A stretch of DNA of 64,000 bases, taken from positions 682,001-746,000 of the forward strand of contig NZ_LNFY01000001.1 of assembly GCF_011057685.1 (NCBI RefSeq), given 5' to 3'. Under the pieces are notes generated by a model. The model saw only the letters and a program-made list of their open reading frames with translations. It searched no databases and was not told the DNA's origin. The position numbers were made by a program, and so were the translations under genes. The stretch comes from Thermotoga sp. Ku-13t (GTDB lineage Bacteria; Thermotogota; Thermotogae; Thermotogales; DSM-5069). Shown piece after piece: positions 1 to 7,517 of the stretch; the first letter of the stretch is position 1, and each line of letters opens with the position of its first letter.

Positions 1-288
1 GTGATTCCTTCACAGGAACTCAGAGATCTCTACGAACACCTCCTTGCACAGCGAAAGAGAACCGTGTGGATCATCACTATCGAGACAGATCGAACCGATG
101 AAGTCATTCAGCACCTGAAAGGAATTCTCAGGGAAACCGACGCGGTCAAGATTTTTTCAAAAGGAAAGCTTGGCATCTTCATACGCGATGTTGACGATCC
201 CATCGCGAAATCGATTCAAAAGAGGATAGAATTGGCCTTGAAGCAGTGCTCTTCTCACTGCAAGATTTCCTTAAGAAAGGCACGCTGA
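1..288 (+). CDS. C-terminal part of a degenerate GGDEF-fold protein (partial)
   Basis: The reading frame is open to the window edge, so the GTG at base 1 may be an internal valine. The 95 visible residues follow the alpha/beta rhythm of the second half of a GGDEF domain: a hydrophobic strand with IITIE, a helix ending ILRETDAVK, then GKLGIFI where GGDEF proteins carry RYGGDEF, then a helix starting with alanine. The GGDEF signature itself is absent, so the domain should not make cyclic di-GMP. It could be a receptor or a purely structural nucleotidyl-cyclase fold. Family assignment is tentative; that this is a real coding region is likely from the length and the following promoter-like gap. 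Confidence 0.5.
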   Translation: MIPSQELRDLYEHLLAQRKRTVWIITIETDRTDEVIQHLKGILRETDAVKIFSKGKLGIFIRDVDDPIAKSIQKRIELALKQCSSHCKISLRKAR

Positions 289-302
289 GTTTTGAGCTGT
301 TC

Positions 303-332
303 TTGAGTTTTTTCTGAGCTTTTTATTACAAT
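303..332 (+). promoter_or_regulatory. Probable sigma-A promoter for the zinc-ribbon/MshEN gene
   Basis: TTGAGT at 303-308 and TACAAT at 327-332 are separated by 18 bases in an AT-rich gap just upstream of the gene starting at 373. Each box has one or two mismatches to consensus. Confidence 0.45.
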
Positions 333-372
333 TTTCTAAGAGTTTTCACCTAAACTTTTTCCGAGAGAGAGG

Positions 373-702
373 GTGACAGTTACGCACAAGTTCAAGTGCA
401 TCAACTGTGGGGACGAGAGTTACTCAGCTGCGTCGCTGGAGTATCAAAAGTTCCCGAGGTGTGAGAAATGCGGGGGTAAAATATTGAGAGTGCACCCGCC
501 CATGAAACTGGGTGAGATATTGATCGCCTTGGGAATGATAAACGATCTTGACCTTCAGAGGGCTTTGAAGATCCAGAACGATCTGAGCGAGCATCTCGTT
601 TTAGGTAAACTTCTCATCAAGCTCAAGCTCATCAGCACAACAGAGCTCGAAAGAGCGCTGAGGCTTCAGCGCGACATGATGGGTGGCACAGCGATTCAGT
701 AG
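373..702 (+). CDS. Zinc-ribbon plus MshEN-domain protein
   Basis: Small 109-residue protein with two domains. Residues 8-32 hold two Cys pairs, CINC and CEKC, typical of a small zinc ribbon. Residues 43-105 hold two copies of a pattern LGxxLxxxxxIxxxxLxxALxxQ separated by a short linker, the signature of the MshEN domain (N-terminal domain of type II secretion/type IV pilus ATPases), which in several proteins binds cyclic di-GMP. No ATPase domain follows, so this is a stand-alone MshEN protein. The start is GTG at 373 after a GAGAGAGAGG purine run. Its 3' end overlaps the convergent ABC ATPase gene by 7 bases. It may be a cyclic di-GMP-responsive adaptor; that role is inference. Confidence 0.7.
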   Translation: MTVTHKFKCINCGDESYSAASLEYQKFPRCEKCGGKILRVHPPMKLGEILIALGMINDLDLQRALKIQNDLSEHLVLGKLLIKLKLISTTELERALRLQRDMMGGTAIQ

Positions 703-1475
703 ATCGCGTACGGCAGGCCCGTCGAGGGATCCTGGATCAACCTGAAACGGGTGTTGTACACGCACTCCAGTAGTTGCTCGGTCAGTACGCTTTTTGGATG
801 ACCTTCTGCAACAATCCTGCCATCCTTCATAATCACGATCCTGTCGGAAAGCCTCACGGCAAAGTTTATCTCGTGGAACGCTGCCAGGATAGTTCTCCTT
901 TCCTCGTGTAACTTCTTCAATATGTTCAGCACCTCGACCGCGTGGCCCGGATCCAGATGCGCCGTCGGTTCATCGAACAGAAGGATGGGTGTATCCTGCG
1001 CGAAGATTCGGGCGATCGAAACACGCTTTCTTTCACCAGCGCTCAACTCGTTGAAATATCTGTCGAAATACGAGAGTGCGTCGACCTTCGCGAGGGCTTC
1101 CTTCGCTTTTTGAAAGTCGAGTTCGTCCCAAGAAGCGAACAGACTGTTCTTGTACGGGAGTCTCCCTGTCAGAACTATCTGACTCACACGGAACGGATAG
1201 ATGGGGTTGAGATCTTCCGTGACGAAACCGACCGTTCTTGCCAGTTTTCTTCTGCTTGTCTTACTCGGTTGCATGTTCCCGACCAGAACGGTGCCACTCT
1301 TTGGTTTCAACAACCCTGCCACGAGTTTCAAAAGGGTCGTCTTTCCCGAACCGTTCGGCCCTATGAGCGAAACGAACTCACCTTTTTCGATTCGCAGATT
1401 TATGGACTTCAGTACAAGTTCATCGGTGTAACCGAAATCGACGTTGCGTAAAAGTATTTCAACCACGGCCTTCAC
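696..1475 (-). CDS. btuD: Cobalamin/iron-siderophore type ABC transporter ATPase (BtuD-like)
   Basis: 259-residue ATP-binding subunit that would power import through the permease encoded just upstream. Visible motifs: Walker A GPNGSGKT near residues 39-46, the Q-loop region, ABC signature LSAGERKR near 145, Walker B ILLFDEPT and the H-loop AAFHE. It belongs to the FecE/BtuD family. It overlaps the permease gene by 17 bases and is the last gene of a three-gene operon whose leader is a cobalamin riboswitch, which makes vitamin B12 or a corrinoid the likely substrate rather than a siderophore. Confidence 0.87.
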   Translation of the reverse strand: MKAVVEILLRNVDFGYTDELVLKSINLRIEKGEFVSLIGPNGSGKTTLLKLVAGLLKPKSGTVLVGNMQPSKTSRRKLARTVGFVTEDLNPIYPFRVSQIVLTGRLPYKNSLFASWDELDFQKAKEALAKVDALSYFDRYFNELSAGERKRVSIARIFAQDTPILLFDEPTAHLDPGHAVEVLNILKKLHEERRTILAAFHEINFAVRLSDRIVIMKDGRIVAEGHPKSVLTEQLLECVYNTRFRLIQDPSTGLPYAIY

Positions 1476-2445
1476 CCTTCTTTATCAAAACTAGCATCAC
1501 GGGTACCCCAACGAAAGCCGTCACAACACCTATGGGCATCTCCGATGGACTCACCATGACCCTCGCGAGCGCATCGCAGACGGCTAAGAAAGACGCACCG
1601 ATCAGGGCACTCGAAATGAGCAGAACTCTGTGGTCGGCCCCGAACAACCTCCTGGCCATGTGGGGTGTGATCATGCCCACAAAACCTATCACGCCAGTTT
1701 TTGACACCACAGAAGCTGCCGCGAGACTTCCCAGACTGTAGACGATCAGCTTGACCAGTTCGGTGTTCACACCGCTTATCTTCGCGTGGATTTCTCCCAT
1801 TGCCATCGCGTTCAGCTGGTAAGACAGTCCGAGCGACACGATGAAGAAGATCACAAAAGAAACGAACGGACCAGGCAAATCGTCCCAGCTCACACCGGAA
1901 AGACTGCCGAACAACCACACGTACGCGTGTGTTATGTTCCTGCGCAAAAGCATCAGCAACGTGATCGTGGCCGAGTTGAAGAGTACGCTGATCATCACTC
2001 CGCTCAGGATCAACTCCACGATAGGTATGGTACCGTTCTTCTTTGCCAGGACGATGGCTGTCAATGAGGCAACCATGGCGAAGGCGAAACTCAACGCTGG
2101 CAATTTGTACAGAATCTCGAAACTGCTCACGGTGGCCAGATATATCGACAGGACCGCTCCGAAGGAGGCGCCGGAGGAAACACCCAGCAGATAAGGATCC
2201 ACCAGAGGGTTGCGCAACAGGCCCTGAAACGCTGCTCCCACAGAGGCCAGGCTCGCCCCAGCTATCAGACCCATGAACACGCGGGGCAGTCTCAAATTCC
2301 ACACGATTGGTTTATACTTCGAAGCTGGATCGATCAGCGCCCGGATCGTTTCCACGAAGCTCACCTTGACCGATCCAAGTGACAGACAGACGAGAAACAG
2401 GACCGCAAACAGTGAAACCAGGGCGAGCCATCTGAACCTTTTCAC
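1459..2445 (-). CDS. btuC: FecCD-family ABC permease (BtuC-like)
   Basis: 328-residue polytopic membrane protein of the FecCD/BtuC family. It starts with a hydrophobic helix, carries the family hallmark region with NLRLPRVFMGLIAG near residue 50, the GVSSGASFGA segment near 90 and a C-terminal GFVGMITPHMARRLFG stretch, the loop that docks on the ATPase. About ten membrane helices are expected for the family. It overlaps the substrate-binding protein gene by 4 bases. Substrate specificity is inferred from the riboswitch upstream. Confidence 0.87.
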   Translation of the reverse strand: MKRFRWLALVSLFAVLFLVCLSLGSVKVSFVETIRALIDPASKYKPIVWNLRLPRVFMGLIAGASLASVGAAFQGLLRNPLVDPYLLGVSSGASFGAVLSIYLATVSSFEILYKLPALSFAFAMVASLTAIVLAKKNGTIPIVELILSGVMISVLFNSATITLLMLLRRNITHAYVWLFGSLSGVSWDDLPGPFVSFVIFFIVSLGLSYQLNAMAMGEIHAKISGVNTELVKLIVYSLGSLAAASVVSKTGVIGFVGMITPHMARRLFGADHRVLLISSALIGASFLAVCDALARVMVSPSEMPIGVVTAFVGVPVMLVLIKKGEGRG

Positions 2446-3338
2446 CTTTGATCACCGTAGAAATCGTCGTAGAACCTGTCTATGTACGTTATCAGCTGTG
2501 GTACCGGTAAACTCAGCATGTAACCATCGTAAATGTAAATGCGTTTGTTCTTGACAGCTTTCAATGATTTCAGTATCGGATGGTTCGAAATCTTCTCCTT
2601 GATCTGTTCCTCAGCACCCGGGGTGTAATTCGCAACGATGAGGACGTCTGGGTTCTCAGAAACGATGTACTCCAGGGAAATCGGGAGAAAACCGTTCGGA
2701 CCTGTGAAAGCTGCCGCTATGTTTGCACCACCTGCGAGCGTGATCAGTTCATTCAAATAAGAACCCTGACCACAGGTCCAGACCTCTCTAACGTCCGGTC
2801 CAGGGATGTCCATCAGGTAAACCACTTTGATTCTTCTGTCGAGTGGCACGTTGTAGGCTTTCTTGGCGACGGTCAGGTAGTATTCTTGAAGATCGTTTGC
2901 AAGCTTTCTTGCCTTCTCAGGCACACCCATGATCGTGCCCACAAGAACCAGGTCGTTCAGAATCTGCTGTATCGTGTTGGCGTTGAGAACCACCGCTGTG
3001 AGTCCCTGCTGTTCGAGTTTGAGAACCTCGGGTAGCTGAAAGCCACCGAAGGTGAACACGATGTCTGGTTTCAAATTGAGGATCTTTTCGAGGTTCAGTG
3101 GGAAGAGATCTCCGATCCTCTCGGCTTCGAAGTCGTCCCAATTCGTAACAGCGACGATCTTGTCTTCTAGGCCAAGGTACTGCAGAAACTTCGTGGTGGA
3201 AGGTGCGGCGCAAACCACGCGCTCTGGTCTTCGATCGATCGTGACCAGTCTGCCTGCGTCATCAACGATCGTGATGGGGTACGCCAGTGCGAGTGAAAGG
3301 AGCACGACGAGCAACGTCAGGGTTAGAAACTTTCTCAT
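2442..3338 (-). CDS. btuF: Periplasmic cobalamin-binding protein (BtuF-like)
   Basis: 298-residue class III solute-binding protein. A Sec signal peptide (MRKFLTLTLLVVLLSLALA, cleavage near ALA-Y) is followed by the typical start ITIVDDAGRLVTI and RPERVVCAAPSTT. There is no lipobox, so it should be released to the periplasm. The ATG at 3338 is chosen because GGGAGGTG lies 5 bases upstream; an in-frame TTG at 3356 would put that ribosome binding site inside the gene. It is the first gene of the operon, directly behind the riboswitch expression platform. Confidence 0.85.
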   Translation of the reverse strand: MRKFLTLTLLVVLLSLALAYPITIVDDAGRLVTIDRRPERVVCAAPSTTKFLQYLGLEDKIVAVTNWDDFEAERIGDLFPLNLEKILNLKPDIVFTFGGFQLPEVLKLEQQGLTAVVLNANTIQQILNDLVLVGTIMGVPEKARKLANDLQEYYLTVAKKAYNVPLDRRIKVVYLMDIPGPDVREVWTCGQGSYLNELITLAGGANIAAAFTGPNGFLPISLEYIVSENPDVLIVANYTPGAEEQIKEKISNHPILKSLKAVKNKRIYIYDGYMLSLPVPQLITYIDRFYDDFYGDQR

Positions 3339-3363
3339 CGTAACACCTCCCGGCAAAATTTTT

Positions 3364-3394
3364 CACCACCTTCTCGGTTCCGGAGAAGGTGGTG
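3364..3394 (-). promoter_or_regulatory. Riboswitch expression-platform hairpin (terminator-like)
   Basis: A 12-bp perfect stem (CACCACCTTCTC / GAGAAGGTGGTG) with a 7-base loop sits between the aptamer and the btuF ribosome binding site. On the minus strand it is followed by AAAAATTTTG, a short U run, so it could be a weak intrinsic terminator or could act by placing a structure close to the Shine-Dalgarno sequence. Confidence 0.6.
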
Positions 3395-3573
3395 CATTCA
3401 TCGAAGGGCAGGTCTCCCGGCTTCCGGATCGTCCTACTCCCCACGCCTTCCCAGCTTTCGCCAGTGGCGTTCGTGGGTTTCGTCCCCGGTTACGGTGGCG
3501 TCCCCGCGCCGGATTTTCACCGGACTTCCCTTTTAAACCCTTCCTGGGGTACCCTCCGACGCCTCCTATGAAC
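3395..3573 (-). ncRNA. Cobalamin (adenosylcobalamin) riboswitch aptamer
   Basis: Read on the minus strand, the leader contains the conserved order of a cobalamin riboswitch: TTTAAAAGGGAA, CCGGTGAAAATCCGG, the GCCACTGG core, GGGAAGGCG, and the B12 box AAGCCGGGAGACCTGCC. The outer P1 helix can form between TTCAT near 3571 and ATGAA near 3398. In this family cobalamin binding switches the expression platform off, so uptake genes are repressed when B12 is plentiful. It controls btuF-btuC-btuD. Confidence 0.93.
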
Positions 3574-3583
3574 TTTCTATCCC

Positions 3584-3614
3584 ATTATACGACGCATTCA
3601 CCGGGTGATGTCAA
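3584..3614 (-). promoter_or_regulatory. Promoter of the btu operon
   Basis: On the minus strand a perfect TTGACA (3614-3609) and a perfect TATAAT (3589-3584) are separated by 19 bases, a little long. Transcription would start near 3577, just before the riboswitch P1 helix. Confidence 0.7.
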
Positions 3615-3623
3615 CACGTCTTG

Positions 3624-3650
3624 AAAGAACAAAGGGGGCCAGTGGCCCCC
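3624..3650 (-). terminator. Intrinsic terminator after the sugar ABC ATPase
   Basis: A stem GGGGGCC / GGCCCCC with a 3-base loop followed on the minus strand by TTTGTTCTTT, about 30 bases after the stop codon of the ATPase gene. Confidence 0.8.
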
Positions 3651-3682
3651 AATGGGAACAAAAATGTTCTTCTATCTCATCT

Positions 3683-4786
3683 TCAGATGATAGCCTTCTG
3701 CGTTTCTTTGTCGAACACGTGGATCGTGTTCATGTCGAAGACGAGGTCTATCCTTTCACCCTCTTTCGCCTTGGTCCTCGGATCGACCCTGGCAACGAGT
3801 GTGTCCTCTCCGCACGTCACGTGCAAGAGCGTTTCGCTACCGAGAGGTTCAACCACATCGACGGTCCCTGTGATGGTGTTCTCAGGCTGTGGCGCCAGAG
3901 CGAACAATTTGTCGAAGATGTTCTCCGGTCTGATGCCGAACACGACTTCCTTGTCGATCCATTTCTCCAAGATGGGTTCGTGCTCCTTCACGACCTTGAC
4001 CTTGAAACCGCTCGTTTTTATCCAGATCCCACCCTTTTCTGCGATCACGACCGCGTTCAGGAAATTCATGGCGGGGCTTCCAATGAAACCTGCAACGAAC
4101 ATGTTCGCGGGTTTGTTGTAAACTTCGTAGGGTGTTCCTATCTGCTGAACCGTCCCATCCTTCATGACGACGATCTTGTCAGCCATCGTCATCGCTTCAA
4201 CCTGGTCGTGCGTGACGTATATGACGGTCGCTTCAAGCCTGTGGTGCAATTTCTTGAGCTCGCTCCTCATCTGCACCCTCAGTTTCGCGTCCAGGTTTGA
4301 GAGTGGCTCGTCGAACAGGAAAACCTTCGGATTCCTGACGATGGCCCTGCCGACCGCGACGCGTTGCCTCTGACCGCCGGAGAGCTGTCTGGGTTTCCTG
4401 TCCAGAAGATCCTCTATACCCAGAATTCTCGCGGCTTCTCTGACTCTCCTGTCGATTTCATCCTTTGGAAACTTCCTGAGTTTCAAACCGAACGCCATGT
4501 TCTCATAAACAGTCATGTGTGGATACAGAGCGTAATTCTGGAAAACCATCGCGATGTCCCTGTCTTTTGGCTCAACATCGTTGACAACTCTTCCGTCGAT
4601 CTTTATCGTGCCTTTCGTTACTTCTTCAAGACCTGCGATCATCCTGAGAGTCGTGGTCTTGCCACAACCGGATGGTCCAAGCAGAACAACGAACTCCTTG
4701 TCTTCCACAGTCAGCGTAACATCTTTCACGGCAACGACTTTGTTGTCGAAGATCTTCGTAACGTTCTCAAGCTCAACCTTAGCCAT
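3683..4786 (-). CDS. ugpC: MalK/UgpC-type sugar ABC transporter ATP-binding protein
   Basis: 367-residue ATPase of the carbohydrate-importer (CUT1) class. Walker A GPSGCGKT near 37-44, Q-loop VFQNYALYPH, signature LSGGQRQRV, Walker B FLFDEPLSNLDAKLR and H-loop VTHDQ are all present. The C-terminal third is the OB-fold regulatory domain of the MalK family (FGIRPENI and later strands). No permease or binding-protein genes are adjacent, so it is probably a shared ATPase serving several sugar transporters, as MsmX does in Bacillus. It follows the Phd-like gene by 4 bases, in one transcription unit. Confidence 0.88.
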   Translation of the reverse strand: MAKVELENVTKIFDNKVVAVKDVTLTVEDKEFVVLLGPSGCGKTTTLRMIAGLEEVTKGTIKIDGRVVNDVEPKDRDIAMVFQNYALYPHMTVYENMAFGLKLRKFPKDEIDRRVREAARILGIEDLLDRKPRQLSGGQRQRVAVGRAIVRNPKVFLFDEPLSNLDAKLRVQMRSELKKLHHRLEATVIYVTHDQVEAMTMADKIVVMKDGTVQQIGTPYEVYNKPANMFVAGFIGSPAMNFLNAVVIAEKGGIWIKTSGFKVKVVKEHEPILEKWIDKEVVFGIRPENIFDKLFALAPQPENTITGTVDVVEPLGSETLLHVTCGEDTLVARVDPRTKAKEGERIDLVFDMNTIHVFDKETQKAII

Positions 4787-4790
4787 CGAT

Positions 4791-5054
4791 TCACACCTCC
4801 TCGATGTCTTCCTGAAAGAGTTCTTTCTGGCTCACTGCTCCGTGGACCGAGGGATCACCGATCTCGAGCAGATACAGATCGTACACTTGCTCCAGGAAGT
4901 TCATGATCTTTCTGTAACGCTCGTAGTCCATCACAACGGCTGCTGGTATTCCGTTCTTCGTCACCACGATGTCCTTCTGGCGAGCCTTCTTCAGCACCTC
5001 AGAGAACTTCGCCTTCGCATCGGCAAGGTTGAAGAATTCGAACTCGTTCCTCAC
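4791..5054 (-). CDS. Phd/YefM-family antitoxin-like protein without a toxin partner
   Basis: 87-residue protein whose first half matches the Phd/YefM DNA-binding antitoxin fold: NLADAKAKFSEVLKKARQ, then VVTKNGIPAAVVMDYERYRKI. The C-terminal half, acidic and ending ELFQEDIEEV, is where such antitoxins wrap their toxin. No RelE/Doc/PIN-like reading frame is present on either side. It lies directly upstream of ugpC, and its promoter overlaps a strong palindrome. The likely job is autoregulated transcriptional control of the unit that includes ugpC; an unlinked toxin cannot be excluded. Confidence 0.75.
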   Translation of the reverse strand: MRNEFEFFNLADAKAKFSEVLKKARQKDIVVTKNGIPAAVVMDYERYRKIMNFLEQVYDLYLLEIGDPSVHGAVSQKELFQEDIEEV

Positions 5055-5066
5055 TCCATTCCTCCC

Positions 5067-5084
5067 TGACTAGAATTATAGTCA
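5067..5084. promoter_or_regulatory. Palindromic operator over the phd-ugpC promoter
   Basis: TGACTA, six bases, TAGTCA: 16 of 18 positions are symmetric. It covers the whole minus-strand -10 box, the place where Phd/YefM antitoxins bind to repress themselves. Confidence 0.55.
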
Positions 5085-5103
5085 AGTTAACCAGAGATTT
5101 CAA
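5075..5103 (-). promoter_or_regulatory. Promoter of the phd-ugpC unit
   Basis: On the minus strand TTGAAA (5103-5098), a 17-base spacer and a perfect TATAAT (5080-5075), directly upstream of the GGGAGGAAT ribosome binding site of the Phd-like gene. Confidence 0.75.
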
Positions 5104-5144
5104 CCCCCCTGTCCGAGCGGAGGTGGTAACGCTCAAAACTAAGG

Positions 5145-5150
5145 TATAAT
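5145..5150 (+). promoter_or_regulatory. Candidate -10 box for the kinase operon
   Basis: A perfect TATAAT 35 bases before the kinase start. The region 17 bases upstream (GGTGGT) is a poor -35 box, so the promoter call is partial. Confidence 0.4.
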
Positions 5151-5184
5151 ACTAAGGAAAACTTTCTGGAGGAGAAATGTCGCC

Positions 5185-6657
5185 GTGCTGAGCCAGACGT
5201 CCTATCACAGGCTCTATTCTCTCCTTTCCAGTTTCATAAGGGAAATAATGAACGCAACGGAGCCAGAGCTTCTGCTCGACGCATTGATGAGGATCTTTGA
5301 AAGGTTCGTTGACTGTGAACGCATCGTTGTTCTCGACAAGGATTTCAACATCAAGAAAGCGAAAAACGGAACCGTACAGCTCGACGAGCAACTGAGAATG
5401 ATGATCCGCTGGGTTGTGGACAGTCATTCCCCCATGTCTCTGCCGCAGGGAGATACGCTGGTGCATATCTTTCCACTGGTCAAGGCGAACAAAGCGCTGG
5501 GAGTGCTGCTGGCCTGGAGCAAGGACGAAATAATTGTGGAGACATCGGAGCTGCTTCGAACCTTCGCTTTTCTGTCCGCGATCGTTCTGGAAAACCTGGA
5601 ACTGTACTCTTCGTTGCAGGTTCAACACAGAGCGGTGGAAGAAACGAAGAATTACATGCAGAGAATTCTCGATTCGTTTCCGCAGCTCATAGCTGTGTTC
5701 GATGAAGATGCGAGGATCGTGTTCGCAAACAGTGGCTATCTCAAATTCTCATTCAGTGAGGAATTCACTTCAAAGATAGTCCAGCTGGTTCAGAAAACGT
5801 TCCTGACCAATTTTCGTCAAACGCTCGAGCTAGAAGAAAGCTCAAACTTTTACTCGATCGTTGCTGAACCCATAGAGCACGAAGGTCGACCTCAGGTGCT
5901 GCTGGTCGTTACGGATGTGACGAACACGAAAGAGGTGGAAAGGCTCAAAGCTATAGACCAGCTGAAAACAGAATTCGTAGCGAACATCTCCCACGAATTG
6001 AAAACACCCCTCGCGGCAATCAAGGCTTACGCAGAGACGATCCTCACCAGCATGGAAATGCTAGATCAGCAGACCCTGAACGAGTTCGTTCAGATCATAT
6101 ACAGAGAGAGTCAGCACCTGGAATCGATACTCGAAGAATTGCTCGACTTCTCGAAGCTGGAGCAGAAGACGCTCGTGCTCAAGAAAACCACGTTCGATTT
6201 GACTGGATTGGTGCGAGAGACGATGAAATCGCTCGAGGAACTCGCAAGATCAAAACAGGTCAGGCTGGAACTTCTGACGAGAGAACCGGTCCTGATCAGG
6301 GCGGACCAAAAGCGGCTGAGACAGGTCGTAATGAACCTTCTGAGTAACGGTGTGAAGTATTCCAAGGAGAACGAGAGTGACAAATACGTCAGGGTGAAGA
6401 TAGAAAGGAAGGACGATAAAGTTTTGCTCGAGGTTTCGGACAACGGCATAGGGATACCGAAAGAGTACCATCAAAAGGTGTTCGAAAGATTCTTCAGGCT
6501 GGGAACCGTCATGGACTACAGGGTTGAAGGAACCGGCCTAGGACTGACGATAGCCAAACAGATCGTGGAACTTCACGGAGGACGCATATGGCTGGAGAGT
6601 GAGCCAGGTATTGGAACCACGGTGTATGTCGAACTACCCGCGGGGGTTGAACGATGA
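5185..6657 (+). CDS. Sensor histidine kinase, HK853-like (GAF-PAS-HisKA-HATPase)
   Basis: 490-residue kinase. Residues about 1-140 look like a GAF domain, 155-245 a PAS domain, then a dimerisation helix with the phospho-acceptor in FVANISHELKTP (His270), and an ATP-binding domain with N box LLSNGVKYS, G1 DNGIGIP, F box FERFF and G2 GTGLGL. No convincing membrane helix, so it is probably cytosolic. Sequence and operon context (HDOD, rbfA, truB, ribF follow) match T. maritima HK853 (TM0853), whose structurally characterised partner is RR468. The start is GTG 5185, 10 bases after GGAGGAG; a four-codon ATG reading frame overlaps it. The next gene overlaps by 4 bases. Confidence 0.88.
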   Translation: MLSQTSYHRLYSLLSSFIREIMNATEPELLLDALMRIFERFVDCERIVVLDKDFNIKKAKNGTVQLDEQLRMMIRWVVDSHSPMSLPQGDTLVHIFPLVKANKALGVLLAWSKDEIIVETSELLRTFAFLSAIVLENLELYSSLQVQHRAVEETKNYMQRILDSFPQLIAVFDEDARIVFANSGYLKFSFSEEFTSKIVQLVQKTFLTNFRQTLELEESSNFYSIVAEPIEHEGRPQVLLVVTDVTNTKEVERLKAIDQLKTEFVANISHELKTPLAAIKAYAETILTSMEMLDQQTLNEFVQIIYRESQHLESILEELLDFSKLEQKTLVLKKTTFDLTGLVRETMKSLEELARSKQVRLELLTREPVLIRADQKRLRQVVMNLLSNGVKYSKENESDKYVRVKIERKDDKVLLEVSDNGIGIPKEYHQKVFERFFRLGTVMDYRVEGTGLGLTIAKQIVELHGGRIWLESEPGIGTTVYVELPAGVER

Positions 6658-7517
6658 AACTGGAAGAGATCATCACGAGGATAGAAGAACTTCCAACACC
6701 TGATCCAGTCGTTCAAAAGATCATCGCCGTGGCTTCGGATCCCAACGCTTCGGCCAAGGATCTGGCGGAAGTGATAAAACTGGATCCGAGCCTCGCTGTG
6801 CGTGTACTGAGACTCGTCAACTCGGCTTACTATGGGTTGCCCAGGAAGGTTACTCAACTGAGCGAAGCGGTGATGATACTTGGCTTTAAGACCGTCAGAA
6901 ACCTGGCTCTGAGTGTGTTCACTTACAGCTCACTGGTGAGGAGGAAAAGATCTTCGATAGATCACACAGCGCTCTGGAAACATTTCGTGGGCGTAGCCGT
7001 TGCGTCCGAGCTGATGGCACAGTTCGTGGGCTATCCCAACAAAGAAGAACTCTTCATTTCCGGTTTGCTCCACGACATAGGAAAGGTAACTCTTGAATTT
7101 GTATCACCCGAGATGTTCATGGCAGTGGCCAAACTTGCTAAGACGCTGAAAATATCCTTTTTTGAAGCTGAGAAGAAGCTCGATCTTCCAAACCACGCAC
7201 TGATCAGCATGAAAACAATCGAACGGTGGGGATTACCGGAGCTCGTATCGCACACGTGTGGAGGACACCACACACCAGAAGCCTTCGCGGACAGTTTGTA
7301 TTCGGACGTGATAAGCATAGTTCACGTGAGCGATTTCTTCGTGAACACGATCAACTATGGAGAGTCATACTCTTATGGTGGATTCGTTCTTTCATCACAC
7401 GCGCTGAACCTTCTTGGGCTCAAACCAAGGATGCTCACGAGCTATTTGAAGAAACTGAAGGAAAAGCTCATAACTGCGGACGAATTCCTGAAAATCGAGC
7501 AGGAGGCGGTATCATGA
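6654..7517 (+). CDS. HDOD domain signalling protein
   Basis: 287 residues matching the HDOD domain: LPTPDPVVQKIIAVASDPNAS, LAEVIKLDPSLAVRVLRLVNSAYYGLP, and a later HD-like segment LFISGLLHDIGKVTLE. HDOD proteins are catalytically reduced HD-fold proteins found in two-component and cyclic di-GMP signalling. Here an HDIGK motif is still visible, so residual metal binding is possible. The gene is translationally coupled to the kinase before it (ATGA overlap) and to rbfA after it, suggesting it works in the kinase pathway, though no direct partner is shown. Confidence 0.82.
   Translation: MKLEEIITRIEELPTPDPVVQKIIAVASDPNASAKDLAEVIKLDPSLAVRVLRLVNSAYYGLPRKVTQLSEAVMILGFKTVRNLALSVFTYSSLVRRKRSSIDHTALWKHFVGVAVASELMAQFVGYPNKEELFISGLLHDIGKVTLEFVSPEMFMAVAKLAKTLKISFFEAEKKLDLPNHALISMKTIERWGLPELVSHTCGGHHTPEAFADSLYSDVISIVHVSDFFVNTINYGESYSYGGFVLSSHALNLLGLKPRMLTSYLKKLKEKLITADEFLKIEQEAVS

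Noticed and set aside
1472..2302. 276-codon open frame on the minus strand inside the permease gene
   Set aside because: Lies in a different frame of the same strand as btuC, has no family resemblance and an arginine/serine-rich composition typical of a shadow frame.
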